A stretch of DNA of 64,000 nucleotides from CAXXOK01 sp963674895. GTDB taxonomy: Bacteria; Bacillota; Clostridia; Christensenellales; Aristaeellaceae. Where the stretch lies: contig CAXXCY010000002.1 in assembly GCA_963674895.2 (NCBI GenBank), positions 434,001-498,000 of the forward strand, given 5' to 3'. Shown here one piece after another: positions 1 to 8,358 of the stretch. Every line of letters starts with the position of its first letter. The stretch's first letter is position 1. The notes beneath the pieces were generated by a model. The model did no database searches. It saw only the letters and a program-made list of their open reading frames with translations, and was not told where the DNA came from. The translations under genes were made by a program, and so were the position numbers.

Positions 1-87
1 CCGCAACGGCAAGAGTATAATTGTTCCATAGAATGGACCAGAGAAGCAAGGCTTTTCCAGTAAAAATCATCGGGACGGAACCATGAT

Positions 88-2196
88 TCACGGGGCATTG
101 AGATTAACACAGCCCTCAAACGAGTCGGCGGCAACGTCTATTTCATGATCCGGCAGATGTAGGGACGAGAGCGCGGTGCAGTTTATGAACGCTCTGCCGC
201 CGATCCATTCGATACCCTCAGGGATGCGGATGTGCACAAGCGCGGCACAGTCTGAGAACGCGCCAAGGCCGATGCCGGTCACACTGGCGGGGAGTTCCAC
301 GGTGCTCAGTGCCGTGCATCCGGCAAACGCCATATTCGGTATCCACGAAACACCCTCGGGAATTGTTATGCTGTGCAAAGCGGCGCACCCGGAAAATATG
401 CCGTTTTCCCAATCACTTAGCCCCCGCGGCAGGATTGCGCTGGCAAGGCTCAGGCAATCCTTAAAGGCTTCCTCTCCGATGCTGTAAACCGAAAAGGGTA
501 CGGATATGCTTTCCAGCGCCGCGCATCCTGAAAACGCCTGATATCCGATACGCTCCAGCCCGCCCGGAAGCGTTACGCCAGCGAGCGCCGCGCAGCCGGA
601 AAACAGTTTATCGCCCAGTTCCTTTAGTCCCTCTGGAATATTAACGTATCGTAATCCGATGCAGTTGATGAACGCCTGCCCGCCGATCGTTTTCAGTTCG
701 CCGGGCAGCGAGACGGCAACAAGTGCCTCGCAGCCCGAGAAGGCCTGAAAGCCTATACTTAAAAGGGTATCCGGTAAATTGATACCGACAAGGGACGTGC
801 AGCCTTGAAACGCACTATCGCCGATGTTCGTTATCCCGGCCGGAAGCGATACGCTCATTAAACGATTGCAATCCTTGAACGCCTCCTCCGGAATCCGGCT
901 GACGCCCGCGGGGACGGTAATACTCCTCAGGTCGCTGCAGCCGGCGAATGCGCCGAAACCCAAACTTTGGAGGCAAGCCGGCAGTTTCATATCGTCAATG
1001 GCAGCGCACCGGAGGAACGCCCAAACCCCGATTTCCTCGACTCCGTCGGGGAGATCGATCTGGTCAAGCGCTTTGCAGTCGACGAAAGTGTGATCCGCAA
1101 TTACGCGCAGCGTTTCCGGAAGCGTAATATCCTTCAGGCTCTCGCACCCTCCGAAAACCGCCCTGTCCAATTGTTCAATCCCTTCGGGCACCTGTATGGC
1201 CTTCAGGCTTTTACACTGAAAAAACGCCCATTTGCCGATATGCTGAAGGCCGTCGGGAAGCTGCACGCCGCCGAGATTTACGCAGCCGTAAAACGCTCCG
1301 TATTCCACGCGCTTCAGGCCCGCCGGAAGCCGCACCTCCGTAAGGTTCGTGCAGTTCCAAAACAGGTATCGGCTCACGGTATCCACTTTTTCGGGGATTA
1401 CGGCCGCTTCCAAACTTACGCAGTCTTGAAATGCGCTCGAGCCGATGCTGGTCAGGCTTTTGGGCAGATTGATCTGCCGCAGCTTGGAACAGCCGTTGAA
1501 AGCAAAACTATCAATGGTTTCGACGGTATTCGGCAGCACCATTTGCTCAATCGATTCACATTTTAAAAAGGAGTTCGCCCCCAGTTCCTTCAGGCTGTCG
1601 GGAAGCGCAACATCCTTTATAGCGCTGCATTTCCAGAAGGCGTCCCTTCCGATACTCGTGACTCCGTTTGGAATCGTAACGCCTGTAAGGCCTGTGCAGG
1701 CCGCGCAAAAGCCGTCCGGGATTGCGGTCAGACCCGCCGGTATATCCATGCCCGTGAGACTGACGCAATCCCCGAAGACATAAATCCCGATGGAAAGCGT
1801 GCCGGCCGGCAAGCTGAGGCCGCCCAGCGAACCGCATCCCCGGAAAACATGGTCGCCGATGCTTGTCAAGCTATCCGGAAGCCTGATGCTGACAAGGGCG
1901 GTACAGTTGCGAAAGGCCTCATGATCTATCCTGGTTACGCCATCCGGCACGGAGACGGATGTAATGGAAGCGTTATCCTTAAACGCCGCGACGCCGACCG
2001 CCGTGACCGGATACCCGTCCGCAACCGAAGGAAGAGCCAGATTCGTTTCGGCGCCCGTGTACCCCGTAATGGTCGCGGCATTGCCGGAAACGGAATAACC
2101 GTAACCGTCTTCGATCACGCCCGTTGCTTTCGCGAAAGTAAGAGGCAACAGTATAATGATTGCGGACAACAGCACAACAAACCCTAACTTTTTCAT
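88..2196 (-). CDS. Secreted BspA-like leucine-rich-repeat surface protein
   Basis: The product is 702 residues: a signal peptide of about 25 residues (basic start, long hydrophobic core, cut near AKATG), a short spacer, then roughly 27 tandem repeats of about 23 residues to the C-terminus. Each repeat has the form AFxxCxxLxxIxLPxxLxxIG, the treponemal/BspA-type LRR_5 consensus with a conserved Cys. There is no LPxTG motif, membrane anchor or surface-layer domain, so how it is retained is unclear. A good ribosome binding site (AAGGGGG) precedes the ATG. Proteins of this class are usually surface or secreted adhesins in gut and oral bacteria; that role is inferred. It stands alone, downstream of the LysR gene on the same strand, with a 243-base gap between them. 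Confidence 0.85.
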   Translation of the reverse strand: MKKLGFVVLLSAIIILLPLTFAKATGVIEDGYGYSVSGNAATITGYTGAETNLALPSVADGYPVTAVGVAAFKDNASITSVSVPDGVTRIDHEAFRNCTALVSIRLPDSLTSIGDHVFRGCGSLGGLSLPAGTLSIGIYVFGDCVSLTGMDIPAGLTAIPDGFCAACTGLTGVTIPNGVTSIGRDAFWKCSAIKDVALPDSLKELGANSFLKCESIEQMVLPNTVETIDSFAFNGCSKLRQINLPKSLTSIGSSAFQDCVSLEAAVIPEKVDTVSRYLFWNCTNLTEVRLPAGLKRVEYGAFYGCVNLGGVQLPDGLQHIGKWAFFQCKSLKAIQVPEGIEQLDRAVFGGCESLKDITLPETLRVIADHTFVDCKALDQIDLPDGVEEIGVWAFLRCAAIDDMKLPACLQSLGFGAFAGCSDLRSITVPAGVSRIPEEAFKDCNRLMSVSLPAGITNIGDSAFQGCTSLVGINLPDTLLSIGFQAFSGCEALVAVSLPGELKTIGGQAFINCIGLRYVNIPEGLKELGDKLFSGCAALAGVTLPGGLERIGYQAFSGCAALESISVPFSVYSIGEEAFKDCLSLASAILPRGLSDWENGIFSGCAALHSITIPEGVSWIPNMAFAGCTALSTVELPASVTGIGLGAFSDCAALVHIRIPEGIEWIGGRAFINCTALSSLHLPDHEIDVAADSFEGCVNLNAP

Positions 2197-2439
2197 ACGT
2201 ATCCCCCTTAATGCCTGTCGCTGCGATTTGAATTTTGCACTTTGACTGGATCATGTCCCGGGTCAGAAACATGGCTATGCAACCGCGTACGTACCTATCC
2301 GATTGTGCAAGTCCCTTATTTGCCTTCATCATAGTGCAGGGATAATGTCTTGTCAAGCTGTGTATGTGCGCTTTCAGTACAACGAAAGCCGTACGTTGAA
2401 AAGGGGTATATGCCCTCCTTCCTGCGGATGGAAGGGTGC

Positions 2440-3393
2440 TCAGAACGGCAATACCTGATTGATGTCAAAATTACAGTAATCCCGAAGCACTTCGGCTGCG
2501 ATATCCACAAACCGCAGAATAACCGGCGGAAGGGCCTGGGCTTTGTGATAGCATATCGAAAGGTTTCGTTTGAAATCGGCATCAGTAATATGGAAATACT
2601 CAACATTTTGTTTATTGGAGATGTGACGGATCACATTGTCCGGCAGTATGGTCAGTCCCAGCCCTTTCGCGACGAGCGAATGCGCAGTCATATTATCGCT
2701 GATCTCGTATGCCAGGGGAGGGTTGATCCCCAGCAAGGTAAACATGCTTTCGATCATCTTGTATACGCCATGACCTTTGGAAAGATAGATAAACGGTTCC
2801 CGGGCGATTTTGCGCAAGGAAATGGAGCGGTTCTGCTTGCTTTCGTGGTTATTGTCGCTTTCGCGCACCAACGGGTGTGAGGAGGGTGCGATCAGGATCA
2901 TTTCTTCCGGCGGAAGCTGAACGTATTCCAGCTTATCCGAGTATGCGGTGTGGTTGACCAAAGCGATATCAATGCCTCTTGATTCCAGCAAATTGAGCAG
3001 CACGGTGTTTTTTTGCTGCATGACGTCTACTTTGAGATGGGGATAAACCTTTTTGAATTTGACTAAAATCTCGGGCAGGATGTACATGCTTTTGCCGGGC
3101 GTGATGCCAAAGGACAATGTGCCCGCATTGGATTTTGAGAACTCTGTCAGATGCAGTTTGGTGTTGTGAATGATCTGGCTGATCGTACGCAGGTTCTCAA
3201 GGTATATACGGCCGGCCGGAGTTGGAACGAGAGGTTTATGCTTGCGGTCGAACAGTACGGCGCCGATTTCCTGCTCGACCCCAGCCAACATATGGCTGAG
3301 CGAAGGCTGGGAAACCAGCAATTTTTCCGCGGCCCGGTTGATGCTGCCCTCTTCCGCAATGGAAAGCAGATACTGGATTTGCCTGTCATTCAT
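2440..3393 (-). CDS. LysR-family transcriptional regulator
   Basis: The 317-residue product has a LysR winged helix-turn-helix in residues 1-62 (AAEKLLVSQPSLSHML recognition region, then the FDRKHKPLVPTPAG wing), followed by a periplasmic-binding-like effector domain to the C-terminus. It is transcribed away from the 2-hydroxyacid dehydrogenase/TctBAC/aldolase operon that starts at 3540. LysR regulators commonly control a divergent catabolic operon and respond to one of its substrates or intermediates, so this is the likely regulator of that operon. A TACCAT-N7-ATGGTA dyad lies in the shared intergenic region. The effector cannot be read from the sequence; a di- or tricarboxylate is my guess. 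Confidence 0.9.
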   Translation of the reverse strand: MNDRQIQYLLSIAEEGSINRAAEKLLVSQPSLSHMLAGVEQEIGAVLFDRKHKPLVPTPAGRIYLENLRTISQIIHNTKLHLTEFSKSNAGTLSFGITPGKSMYILPEILVKFKKVYPHLKVDVMQQKNTVLLNLLESRGIDIALVNHTAYSDKLEYVQLPPEEMILIAPSSHPLVRESDNNHESKQNRSISLRKIAREPFIYLSKGHGVYKMIESMFTLLGINPPLAYEISDNMTAHSLVAKGLGLTILPDNVIRHISNKQNVEYFHITDADFKRNLSICYHKAQALPPVILRFVDIAAEVLRDYCNFDINQVLPF

Positions 3394-3450
3394 GCGGTTT
3401 GCACCCCTAATATAACAAAAATATTATTTTACGTATGCCAATAATAGTAT

Positions 3451-3480
3451 TTGCTTTATTATACCATTTCCGATATGGTA
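3451..3480 (+). promoter_or_regulatory. Promoter and dyad for the catabolic operon, probable LysR site
   Basis: TTGCTT at 3451-3456 and TATGGT at 3474-3479 are 17 bases apart, an acceptable -35/-10 pair reading toward the dehydrogenase gene. The dyad TACCAT at 3462-3467 with ATGGTA at 3475-3480 overlaps the spacer and -10. Its place between divergent genes suggests LysR binding. The promoter match is moderate and the operator assignment is inferred. Confidence 0.45.
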
Positions 3481-3539
3481 AAACAAATCAAGATTGAAGC
3501 GGCGATATATTCGTTATTCTTCGTAAGGAGTATGACATC

Positions 3540-4538
3540 ATGTCACGTAACCCGTTCGTTGTCGTTACCGATTCAATTTCGTCTTACTCCATGGCTCTTT
3601 GCAGGCAGCACCTGGCCCCATCGGCGGATATTTTTTTTTACACCGATGAAAAATGCTTTGAAGAGTCATTGCCGAAAGCGGACATTCTGGTTACGTCGAC
3701 ACGCGCCGTGCCGCCGGAGATGCTGGATAAAGCGCCCAACTGCCGGCTGATCCAGAAGCTGGGTACGGGCGTAAACAATATCTGCTGCGATTACGCGGCA
3801 TCCAAAGCGGTGATGGTTGGAAACGTTGCCGGGGAAAACGCGTTGTCTGTGGCGGAATATGCGGTTGCGCTTACGCTTTGCTCGCTTCGGCATTTAACGA
3901 TCGCGCACAACAGCATCGTGCGGGAGGGTAAATGGGTCAAGTCAACGCTGCGGGACCGCTGCGGCGAATTATCAGGCAAGACGGTTGGCATTGTGGGGTT
4001 TGGCAGCATCGGCAGGACGTTTGCAGAACTGATCCGCGGTTTTCACTGCAATATACTCTACTACGACCTGCGGCGCCTGCCCGAAGCCGAGGAAGAAGCG
4101 CTTCAGGCCGCCTATTGCGCGCTGGACGATTTGCTTGTTCAAAGCGACATTGTATCGCTGCACCTGCCCCTCTCGGAGGATACGCGGTACCTGATCAATG
4201 AAAACCGGCTGCGGCGAATGAAAAATCTTGCGGTATTGGTCAACACCGGCCGCGGCGGCCTGATTGACGAACAGGCGCTGGTAAAGGTGCTCGGCGAGGG
4301 AAAGCTGCTGGGTGTGGCGCTCGATGTTCATGAGAGAGAACCGGTCGCGGCCGACGATCCGCTGAAGGATTTTGACCGCGTCGTGATGAGCCCGCATACC
4401 GGCGCAGGCACGCGCGAATCCATGGAGCGCGTGATCGCACAGGCGTTCATCAATATCAACAGCGTGTTGCAAACTCACAGCGCCGCTCGGCCCGAGCTGA
4501 TCGTCAACGCTTTCAAGAAAGGAGATATCGCAAAATGA
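3540..4538 (+). CDS. D-isomer-specific 2-hydroxyacid dehydrogenase
   Basis: The 332-residue product shows the SerA/D-lactate dehydrogenase architecture: a catalytic domain at both ends around a Rossmann domain with GFGSIG at residues 153-158. The catalytic triad is visible as Arg238 (NTGRGG), Glu267 (HEREP) and His286 (SPHTGAG). The family interconverts 2-hydroxy and 2-oxo acids with NAD(P)H. As first gene of the operon it may oxidise an imported 2-hydroxy acid or reduce an oxo-acid product; the substrate is not determined. An AAGGAG lies upstream of the ATG, although spacing is a little long. Its stop overlaps the tctB start as ATGA, which indicates translational coupling. It lacks the C-terminal ACT domain of long SerA proteins. 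Confidence 0.88.
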   Translation: MSRNPFVVVTDSISSYSMALCRQHLAPSADIFFYTDEKCFEESLPKADILVTSTRAVPPEMLDKAPNCRLIQKLGTGVNNICCDYAASKAVMVGNVAGENALSVAEYAVALTLCSLRHLTIAHNSIVREGKWVKSTLRDRCGELSGKTVGIVGFGSIGRTFAELIRGFHCNILYYDLRRLPEAEEEALQAAYCALDDLLVQSDIVSLHLPLSEDTRYLINENRLRRMKNLAVLVNTGRGGLIDEQALVKVLGEGKLLGVALDVHEREPVAADDPLKDFDRVVMSPHTGAGTRESMERVIAQAFININSVLQTHSAARPELIVNAFKKGDIAK

Positions 4539-5020
4539 AAATGAAAAAAATGGAGATGTACTTCGCTTCGGCATCTATTGTTTTGGGGGTATTTTTTCTT
4601 ATCTACATGATCCCCAACCAGATCCGAACCCGCGCAAGCGCGAGAGCGGATGTTGAAATGTTCCCGGTGTTTGCTTCCTGGATACTCATAGCGGCCGGGC
4701 TGTCTTTATTGATCATGCGCATCGTCAGCATGGCGCGCAGCAAAGAAAAATTCCAGCTTGATGCCGATTGGAAGAAGTGCCTGCTTCCCCTGGCCAAGCA
4801 GGCTGGATTCCTGGCGGGATTTATCGTGCTGGTGCTTATCATGCGCGTCACCGGCTTTGTCATTCCGGCGGCGCTGTTTTTGTTCGGCGCCCTGTATTTG
4901 TTCGGATCTGTGAATCTGCCAAAGAACGCCGTCATTTCGGTCATATTCTCAATCGCCGCGTACTTTCTGTTCACCGAAATTTTTAAAGTCAATCTGCCGC
5001 AAGGCTGGCTACCTTTTTAA
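4535..5020 (+). CDS. tctB: TctB-type small membrane subunit of a tripartite tricarboxylate transporter
   Basis: The 161-residue protein has about four hydrophobic segments (near residues 10-27, 43-60, 83-103 and 115-150), the size and topology of the TctB small integral membrane subunit. TctB works with the large permease TctA, encoded next, and the extracytoplasmic binding protein TctC, encoded third, to import di- and tricarboxylates with an ion gradient. A GAAAGGAGA ribosome binding site precedes the ATG, which overlaps the upstream stop codon. TctB is poorly conserved, so the call rests on size, hydrophobicity and the TctA-TctC neighbours. Confidence 0.85.
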   Translation: MKMKKMEMYFASASIVLGVFFLIYMIPNQIRTRASARADVEMFPVFASWILIAAGLSLLIMRIVSMARSKEKFQLDADWKKCLLPLAKQAGFLAGFIVLVLIMRVTGFVIPAALFLFGALYLFGSVNLPKNAVISVIFSIAAYFLFTEIFKVNLPQGWLPF

Positions 5021-5043
5021 CGCTATTGTGAGGTGTCGTACCC

Positions 5044-6519
5044 ATGCTGGAAGCTATTGGATCCTATATTGATCTTCAGGTCATCGCCTTTCTTTTTTTA
5101 GGCGTTATGGTGGGGATTATCGGCGGTGGATTGCCCGGCATTACGCCCAGCATGACCATCACGCTGCTGCTTCCCATCAGCCTGTATCTTTCGTTTATCC
5201 CTTCGATAGCGCTTTTGCTGGGGGCATATCAGGGCGCGATGTTTGGAGGATCGATATCCGCCATCCTGATTAACACGCCCGGTACCGCGGCGGGCGCCGC
5301 CACTGCGCTGGACGGGTATCCGCTGGCGCAGCAGGGCCATGCCAGGAAAGCGATTCAAATGGCGCTGTATTCCTCCTGCACCGGTGGGTTTGTCGGCTGC
5401 ATTATCCTGATTCTGGGCGCGCAGGGCCTGTCCCGGCTCACGCTGAAATTCGGCCCCCCGGAATACTTCGCTCTGATGGTTATGTCCATGATCCTCATCG
5501 CGGGAATTTCCGGAAAATCCATGTTGAAGGGCATTATTGCCGCGGGGTTGGGGCTGCTGGCGTCCACGGTCGGCACGGAGATCATTTTCGGCGCGCGCCG
5601 GTTTACCTTTGGCAGCATCAACCTGTATGACGGATTCCCGACGCTGTCGCTGTTTATCGGCCTGTTTGCAATGTCGGAAGTCCTGCTCGATCTGCTCAAC
5701 CCCGGCGAGAAGCTGAATGCGAAGCCAGCGCTTGTCAACACCGGCAAGGACAGGATTACCCTCAGGGACAATATCAAACAGCTGTATAATATGATTTTTT
5801 CGGGGATCCTGGGCGCGCTTATGGGGATACTGCCGGGCATCGGCGGCAGCACGGCGGCATTTTTGGCATACGCTGAGGCACAGCGGCGTTCCAAGACGCC
5901 GGAGAAGTTCGGGACCGGCCATCTGGCGGGAATCGCCGCGCCGGAGGCCGCAAACAACGGCGTGTGCGGCGGCGCGCTTGTCCCGATGCTGACGCTGGGA
6001 ATTCCCGGAGACGTTGTGACCGCCGTGCTGATCGGCGCGTTGATTGCCCAGGGGATCGCGCCCGGACCGCTGATGTTTATCGAGCGTATCCACGTCGTAT
6101 ATATCATTTATGTTGGGCTGGCTCTGGCGACCATTGCGCTGGTGATCGTGGGCACGCTGGGTATACCGCTGTTTTCCAAAGTAATTAAGATGCGAAAATC
6201 CATATTGCTGCCCTGCATATCGATCATTTGCGTCATCGGCACCTATGCGGCACGGTCCAACCCCTTTGACTGCCTGATCATGCTCGGCTTTGGCGTGATC
6301 GGATATTTTATGAAACGCACAAAGGTCCCCATTTCCCCGATGGTCATATCCTTTGTGGTCGGCAAACAAATGGAAAACAGCTTGCGTCAAAGCCTGATTC
6401 TCTCGGACGGCAGTCTTTCCATTTTTTTCACGCGGCCCATTACACTTGGGCTGCTGATCGTGGCGGCCGTGGCGTGCCTCCTCATGGTGCGCAGGAATAT
6501 TGTCGCGCGGAAAAAGTAA
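5044..6519 (+). CDS. tctA: TctA-type large permease of a tripartite tricarboxylate transporter
   Basis: The 491-residue protein is almost entirely membrane-spanning, with about 11-12 hydrophobic stretches, and carries the conserved TctA signatures GGGLPGITPSMTI near residue 28, LNTPG-like INTPGTAAGAATALDGYPLA near residue 80, GILPGIGGS near residue 262 and the GIPGDVVTAVLIGAL region near residue 325. It is the translocation subunit. The transporter family takes up citrate, tartrate, tricarballylate, aromatic acids and similar anions. It lies 24 bases after tctB and ends 44 bases before tctC; a small hairpin (CGGCGCA...TGCGCCG, 6525-6541) lies in that gap. Confidence 0.93.
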   Translation: MLEAIGSYIDLQVIAFLFLGVMVGIIGGGLPGITPSMTITLLLPISLYLSFIPSIALLLGAYQGAMFGGSISAILINTPGTAAGAATALDGYPLAQQGHARKAIQMALYSSCTGGFVGCIILILGAQGLSRLTLKFGPPEYFALMVMSMILIAGISGKSMLKGIIAAGLGLLASTVGTEIIFGARRFTFGSINLYDGFPTLSLFIGLFAMSEVLLDLLNPGEKLNAKPALVNTGKDRITLRDNIKQLYNMIFSGILGALMGILPGIGGSTAAFLAYAEAQRRSKTPEKFGTGHLAGIAAPEAANNGVCGGALVPMLTLGIPGDVVTAVLIGALIAQGIAPGPLMFIERIHVVYIIYVGLALATIALVIVGTLGIPLFSKVIKMRKSILLPCISIICVIGTYAARSNPFDCLIMLGFGVIGYFMKRTKVPISPMVISFVVGKQMENSLRQSLILSDGSLSIFFTRPITLGLLIVAAVACLLMVRRNIVARKK

Positions 6520-6563
6520 CTTGCGGCGCAGTGTGCGCCGTTAGAATAAAGGAGGAACAAACT

Positions 6564-7529
6564 GTGAAAAAACTCGTATTACTGGTACTCTCTCTATGCT
6601 TGGCTGGCATGCTGCTGAGCAGCGCCGCACTTGCGGCGGACTTCCCGACAAAACCCATCGAAATCATCGTAGGCTACAGCGCGGGTGGCGCGAACCATTT
6701 GTCCGCAGAAAATTTGACCTTCTCGGCGTCGGACGTTTTTGGAGTCCCGGTCGTCGTTACCACCATGCCGGGAGGCTCAAGTGCAGTGGCAAACAACTAT
6801 GTATCCATTTCACCCGCCGACGGCTATACGCTGCTGAACGGATCTCTTTCACTGCCGATCTCGATGTACGTGGGAACCGTTGACTTTTCCAAGGAAGACT
6901 TTGTGGCAATCGCTATGTTCAGCGAAGTGGTGCCCTGCCTGGTCGTGCGTGCTTCGCTGCCGGTGAACAACCTGGACGAGCTTGTAGCATATTGTCAGGC
7001 CAACCCCGGGTCCTTCTCATGGGGACACTCCGGCGTGGGGTCCACGCTGCATCTTGCCGGTTCCTATATGTTCAAGTCTCTTGGCATTATGGATCTGATC
7101 AAGGAAGTACCCTTTACCGGAACCAACGAAGCGGTTGCACAGGTGCTGGGCGAGCACATTGATGCGGTGCTCTCTTTCCCGGCGACGGTGCAGGAACAGG
7201 TCCGCGCCGGCAATCTGAAAGTGCTGGGCGTTTCTTCTACGGAACGCGTTGCCGAATTCCCCGATACGATGACGTTTGAAGAACAAGGCTACGATGTGCT
7301 GCTGACCAGCACGCGCGGCATCTTTGCCCGCAGCGACACGCCCCAGGAAATCCTGGACGTTTTGGAGGATGGATTCCGTACGATTATCCAGTCGGAAGAC
7401 TTCATGGACCGCGCCGTCAAGCTTGGCGAGCCGCCGGTATACCGCGACAGCGAGGAAGCCACGGCGCTGTATCTGGAGCAGTGCACCACAATCGAAGAGC
7501 TGATTAAGGAATTGGGACTGGATCTGTAA
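6564..7529 (+). CDS. tctC: TctC-type extracytoplasmic solute-binding protein (Bug family)
   Basis: I chose the GTG at 6564 because AAAGGAGG precedes it and the signal peptide then starts at MKKLVLLVLSLCLAG; the reading frame itself is open further upstream inside tctA. The mature 321-residue precursor shows Bug/TctC features: FPTKPIEIIVGYSAGGAN just after the signal peptide, GGSSAVANNYV, SADGYTLL-like SPADGYTLLNG and SWGHSGVGSTLHLAG. This protein captures the carboxylate substrate outside the membrane and delivers it to TctAB. A 12-bp-stem hairpin without a U-tract follows the gene, which may stabilise the upstream message and help give the binding protein in excess. Confidence 0.92.
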   Translation: MKKLVLLVLSLCLAGMLLSSAALAADFPTKPIEIIVGYSAGGANHLSAENLTFSASDVFGVPVVVTTMPGGSSAVANNYVSISPADGYTLLNGSLSLPISMYVGTVDFSKEDFVAIAMFSEVVPCLVVRASLPVNNLDELVAYCQANPGSFSWGHSGVGSTLHLAGSYMFKSLGIMDLIKEVPFTGTNEAVAQVLGEHIDAVLSFPATVQEQVRAGNLKVLGVSSTERVAEFPDTMTFEEQGYDVLLTSTRGIFARSDTPQEILDVLEDGFRTIIQSEDFMDRAVKLGEPPVYRDSEEATALYLEQCTTIEELIKELGLDL

Positions 7530-7553
7530 ACTACCGGTCAAACGTTCGATCAT

Positions 7554-7589
7554 GCGGTTGCCGGCATAGGGCGCTTTGCCGGCAACCGC
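7554..7589 (+). other. Intercistronic hairpin after tctC
   Basis: GCGGTTGCCGGC at 7554-7565 pairs perfectly with GCCGGCAACCGC at 7578-7589 around a 12-base loop. No run of T follows, so it looks like an mRNA processing or stabilising hairpin rather than a terminator. The gene at 7620 follows with its own ribosome binding site. Confidence 0.6.
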
Positions 7590-7619
7590 GCAAGCAAAAC
7601 TTAAAAGGGGTTGTATATT

Positions 7620-8345
7620 GTGAAAGATCAATGCTTACTTGTTGTCAGCGCGCACGCGGCCGATTTCGTGTGGCGTTCCGGAGGCCTGATTGCCAAGTAC
7701 GTCGCCGCCGGCGCGCAGGTTCACGTCGTGGTCACTAGTCTGGGCGTCCGCGGCGAATCCAACGATCTGTGGAAAAAGGAAAACCAGACCGCCGAATCAG
7801 TCGCCGCCACTCGCCAGGGGGAATCTCGAAACGCTGCTGCGATCCTGGGCGTAACCAACATCGAATACTGGAATTATGAGGATTACCCGATCACGTTTGA
7901 CGCCGAGAGGGTAGAACGCCTTGTGGAAAAAATCCGAAGCGTCAAGCCGGATTTTGTCGTGACGCACGATAAGACGGATCTGTTCAATCCGGACCATAAC
8001 GTCGTGAGCATGGCCGTGCACTCAGCATGCGTGCAGGCAGTATCAGCCGGCGTGCGCATACCCGGACTGCCCCACGTCAAACAAATGGATATTTTCGGCT
8101 TTGAGCCGCACCAAACGGAGGTCAGCCATTTTTCGCCCGATGTTCTGATCGATATCACCGCGAACTATGAGCAGAAAATCGCCGCCATGCAGTGTTTCCA
8201 GGCGCAAAAGCATTTAATCGAGTATTACACGCAGCGTGCCTTCATGCGGGGCAACCATGCGCGGCGGACTTCCGGCGAAATGCAATATAAGTATGCAGAG
8301 AGCTTTTCCCGCTTTTTCCCGCATGTCTGTGAGCAATTGTCCTGA
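7620..8345 (+). CDS. PIG-L/LmbE-fold protein, GalB-like 4-oxalomesaconate hydratase candidate
   Basis: The GTG at 7620 is chosen because AAAAGGGG ends nine bases upstream; a TTG at 7611 is the alternative. The 241-residue protein has the PIG-L zinc site: His12 and Asp15 in AHAADF and a later His126 in NPDHN. In ordinary PIG-L deacetylases the first motif is AHPDD, where the first Asp is the general base; here that position is Ala14. From memory, the same substitution marks GalB, the 4-oxalomesaconate hydratase of Pseudomonas gallate degradation, whose motif is AHSADF. The flanking PrpF/GalD-like and RraA/GalC-like genes make hydration of a tricarboxylic enol-acid more likely than sugar deacetylation. 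The fold is clear; the reaction is inferred from motif and context. Confidence 0.75.
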   Translation: MKDQCLLVVSAHAADFVWRSGGLIAKYVAAGAQVHVVVTSLGVRGESNDLWKKENQTAESVAATRQGESRNAAAILGVTNIEYWNYEDYPITFDAERVERLVEKIRSVKPDFVVTHDKTDLFNPDHNVVSMAVHSACVQAVSAGVRIPGLPHVKQMDIFGFEPHQTEVSHFSPDVLIDITANYEQKIAAMQCFQAQKHLIEYYTQRAFMRGNHARRTSGEMQYKYAESFSRFFPHVCEQLS

Positions 8346-8358
8346 TGAGGTGGTAACG

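Noticed and set aside
88..2196. Regular repeats in the leucine-rich-repeat gene considered as a CRISPR or DNA repeat array
   Set aside because: The period is about 69 bases, in frame with the 23-residue protein repeat, and the units diverge at the DNA level.
5098..6390. 430-codon minus-strand frame opposite tctA
   Set aside because: Product rich in His, Gln, Arg and Asp with no hydrophobic or family pattern; tctA on the plus strand is clearly the real gene.
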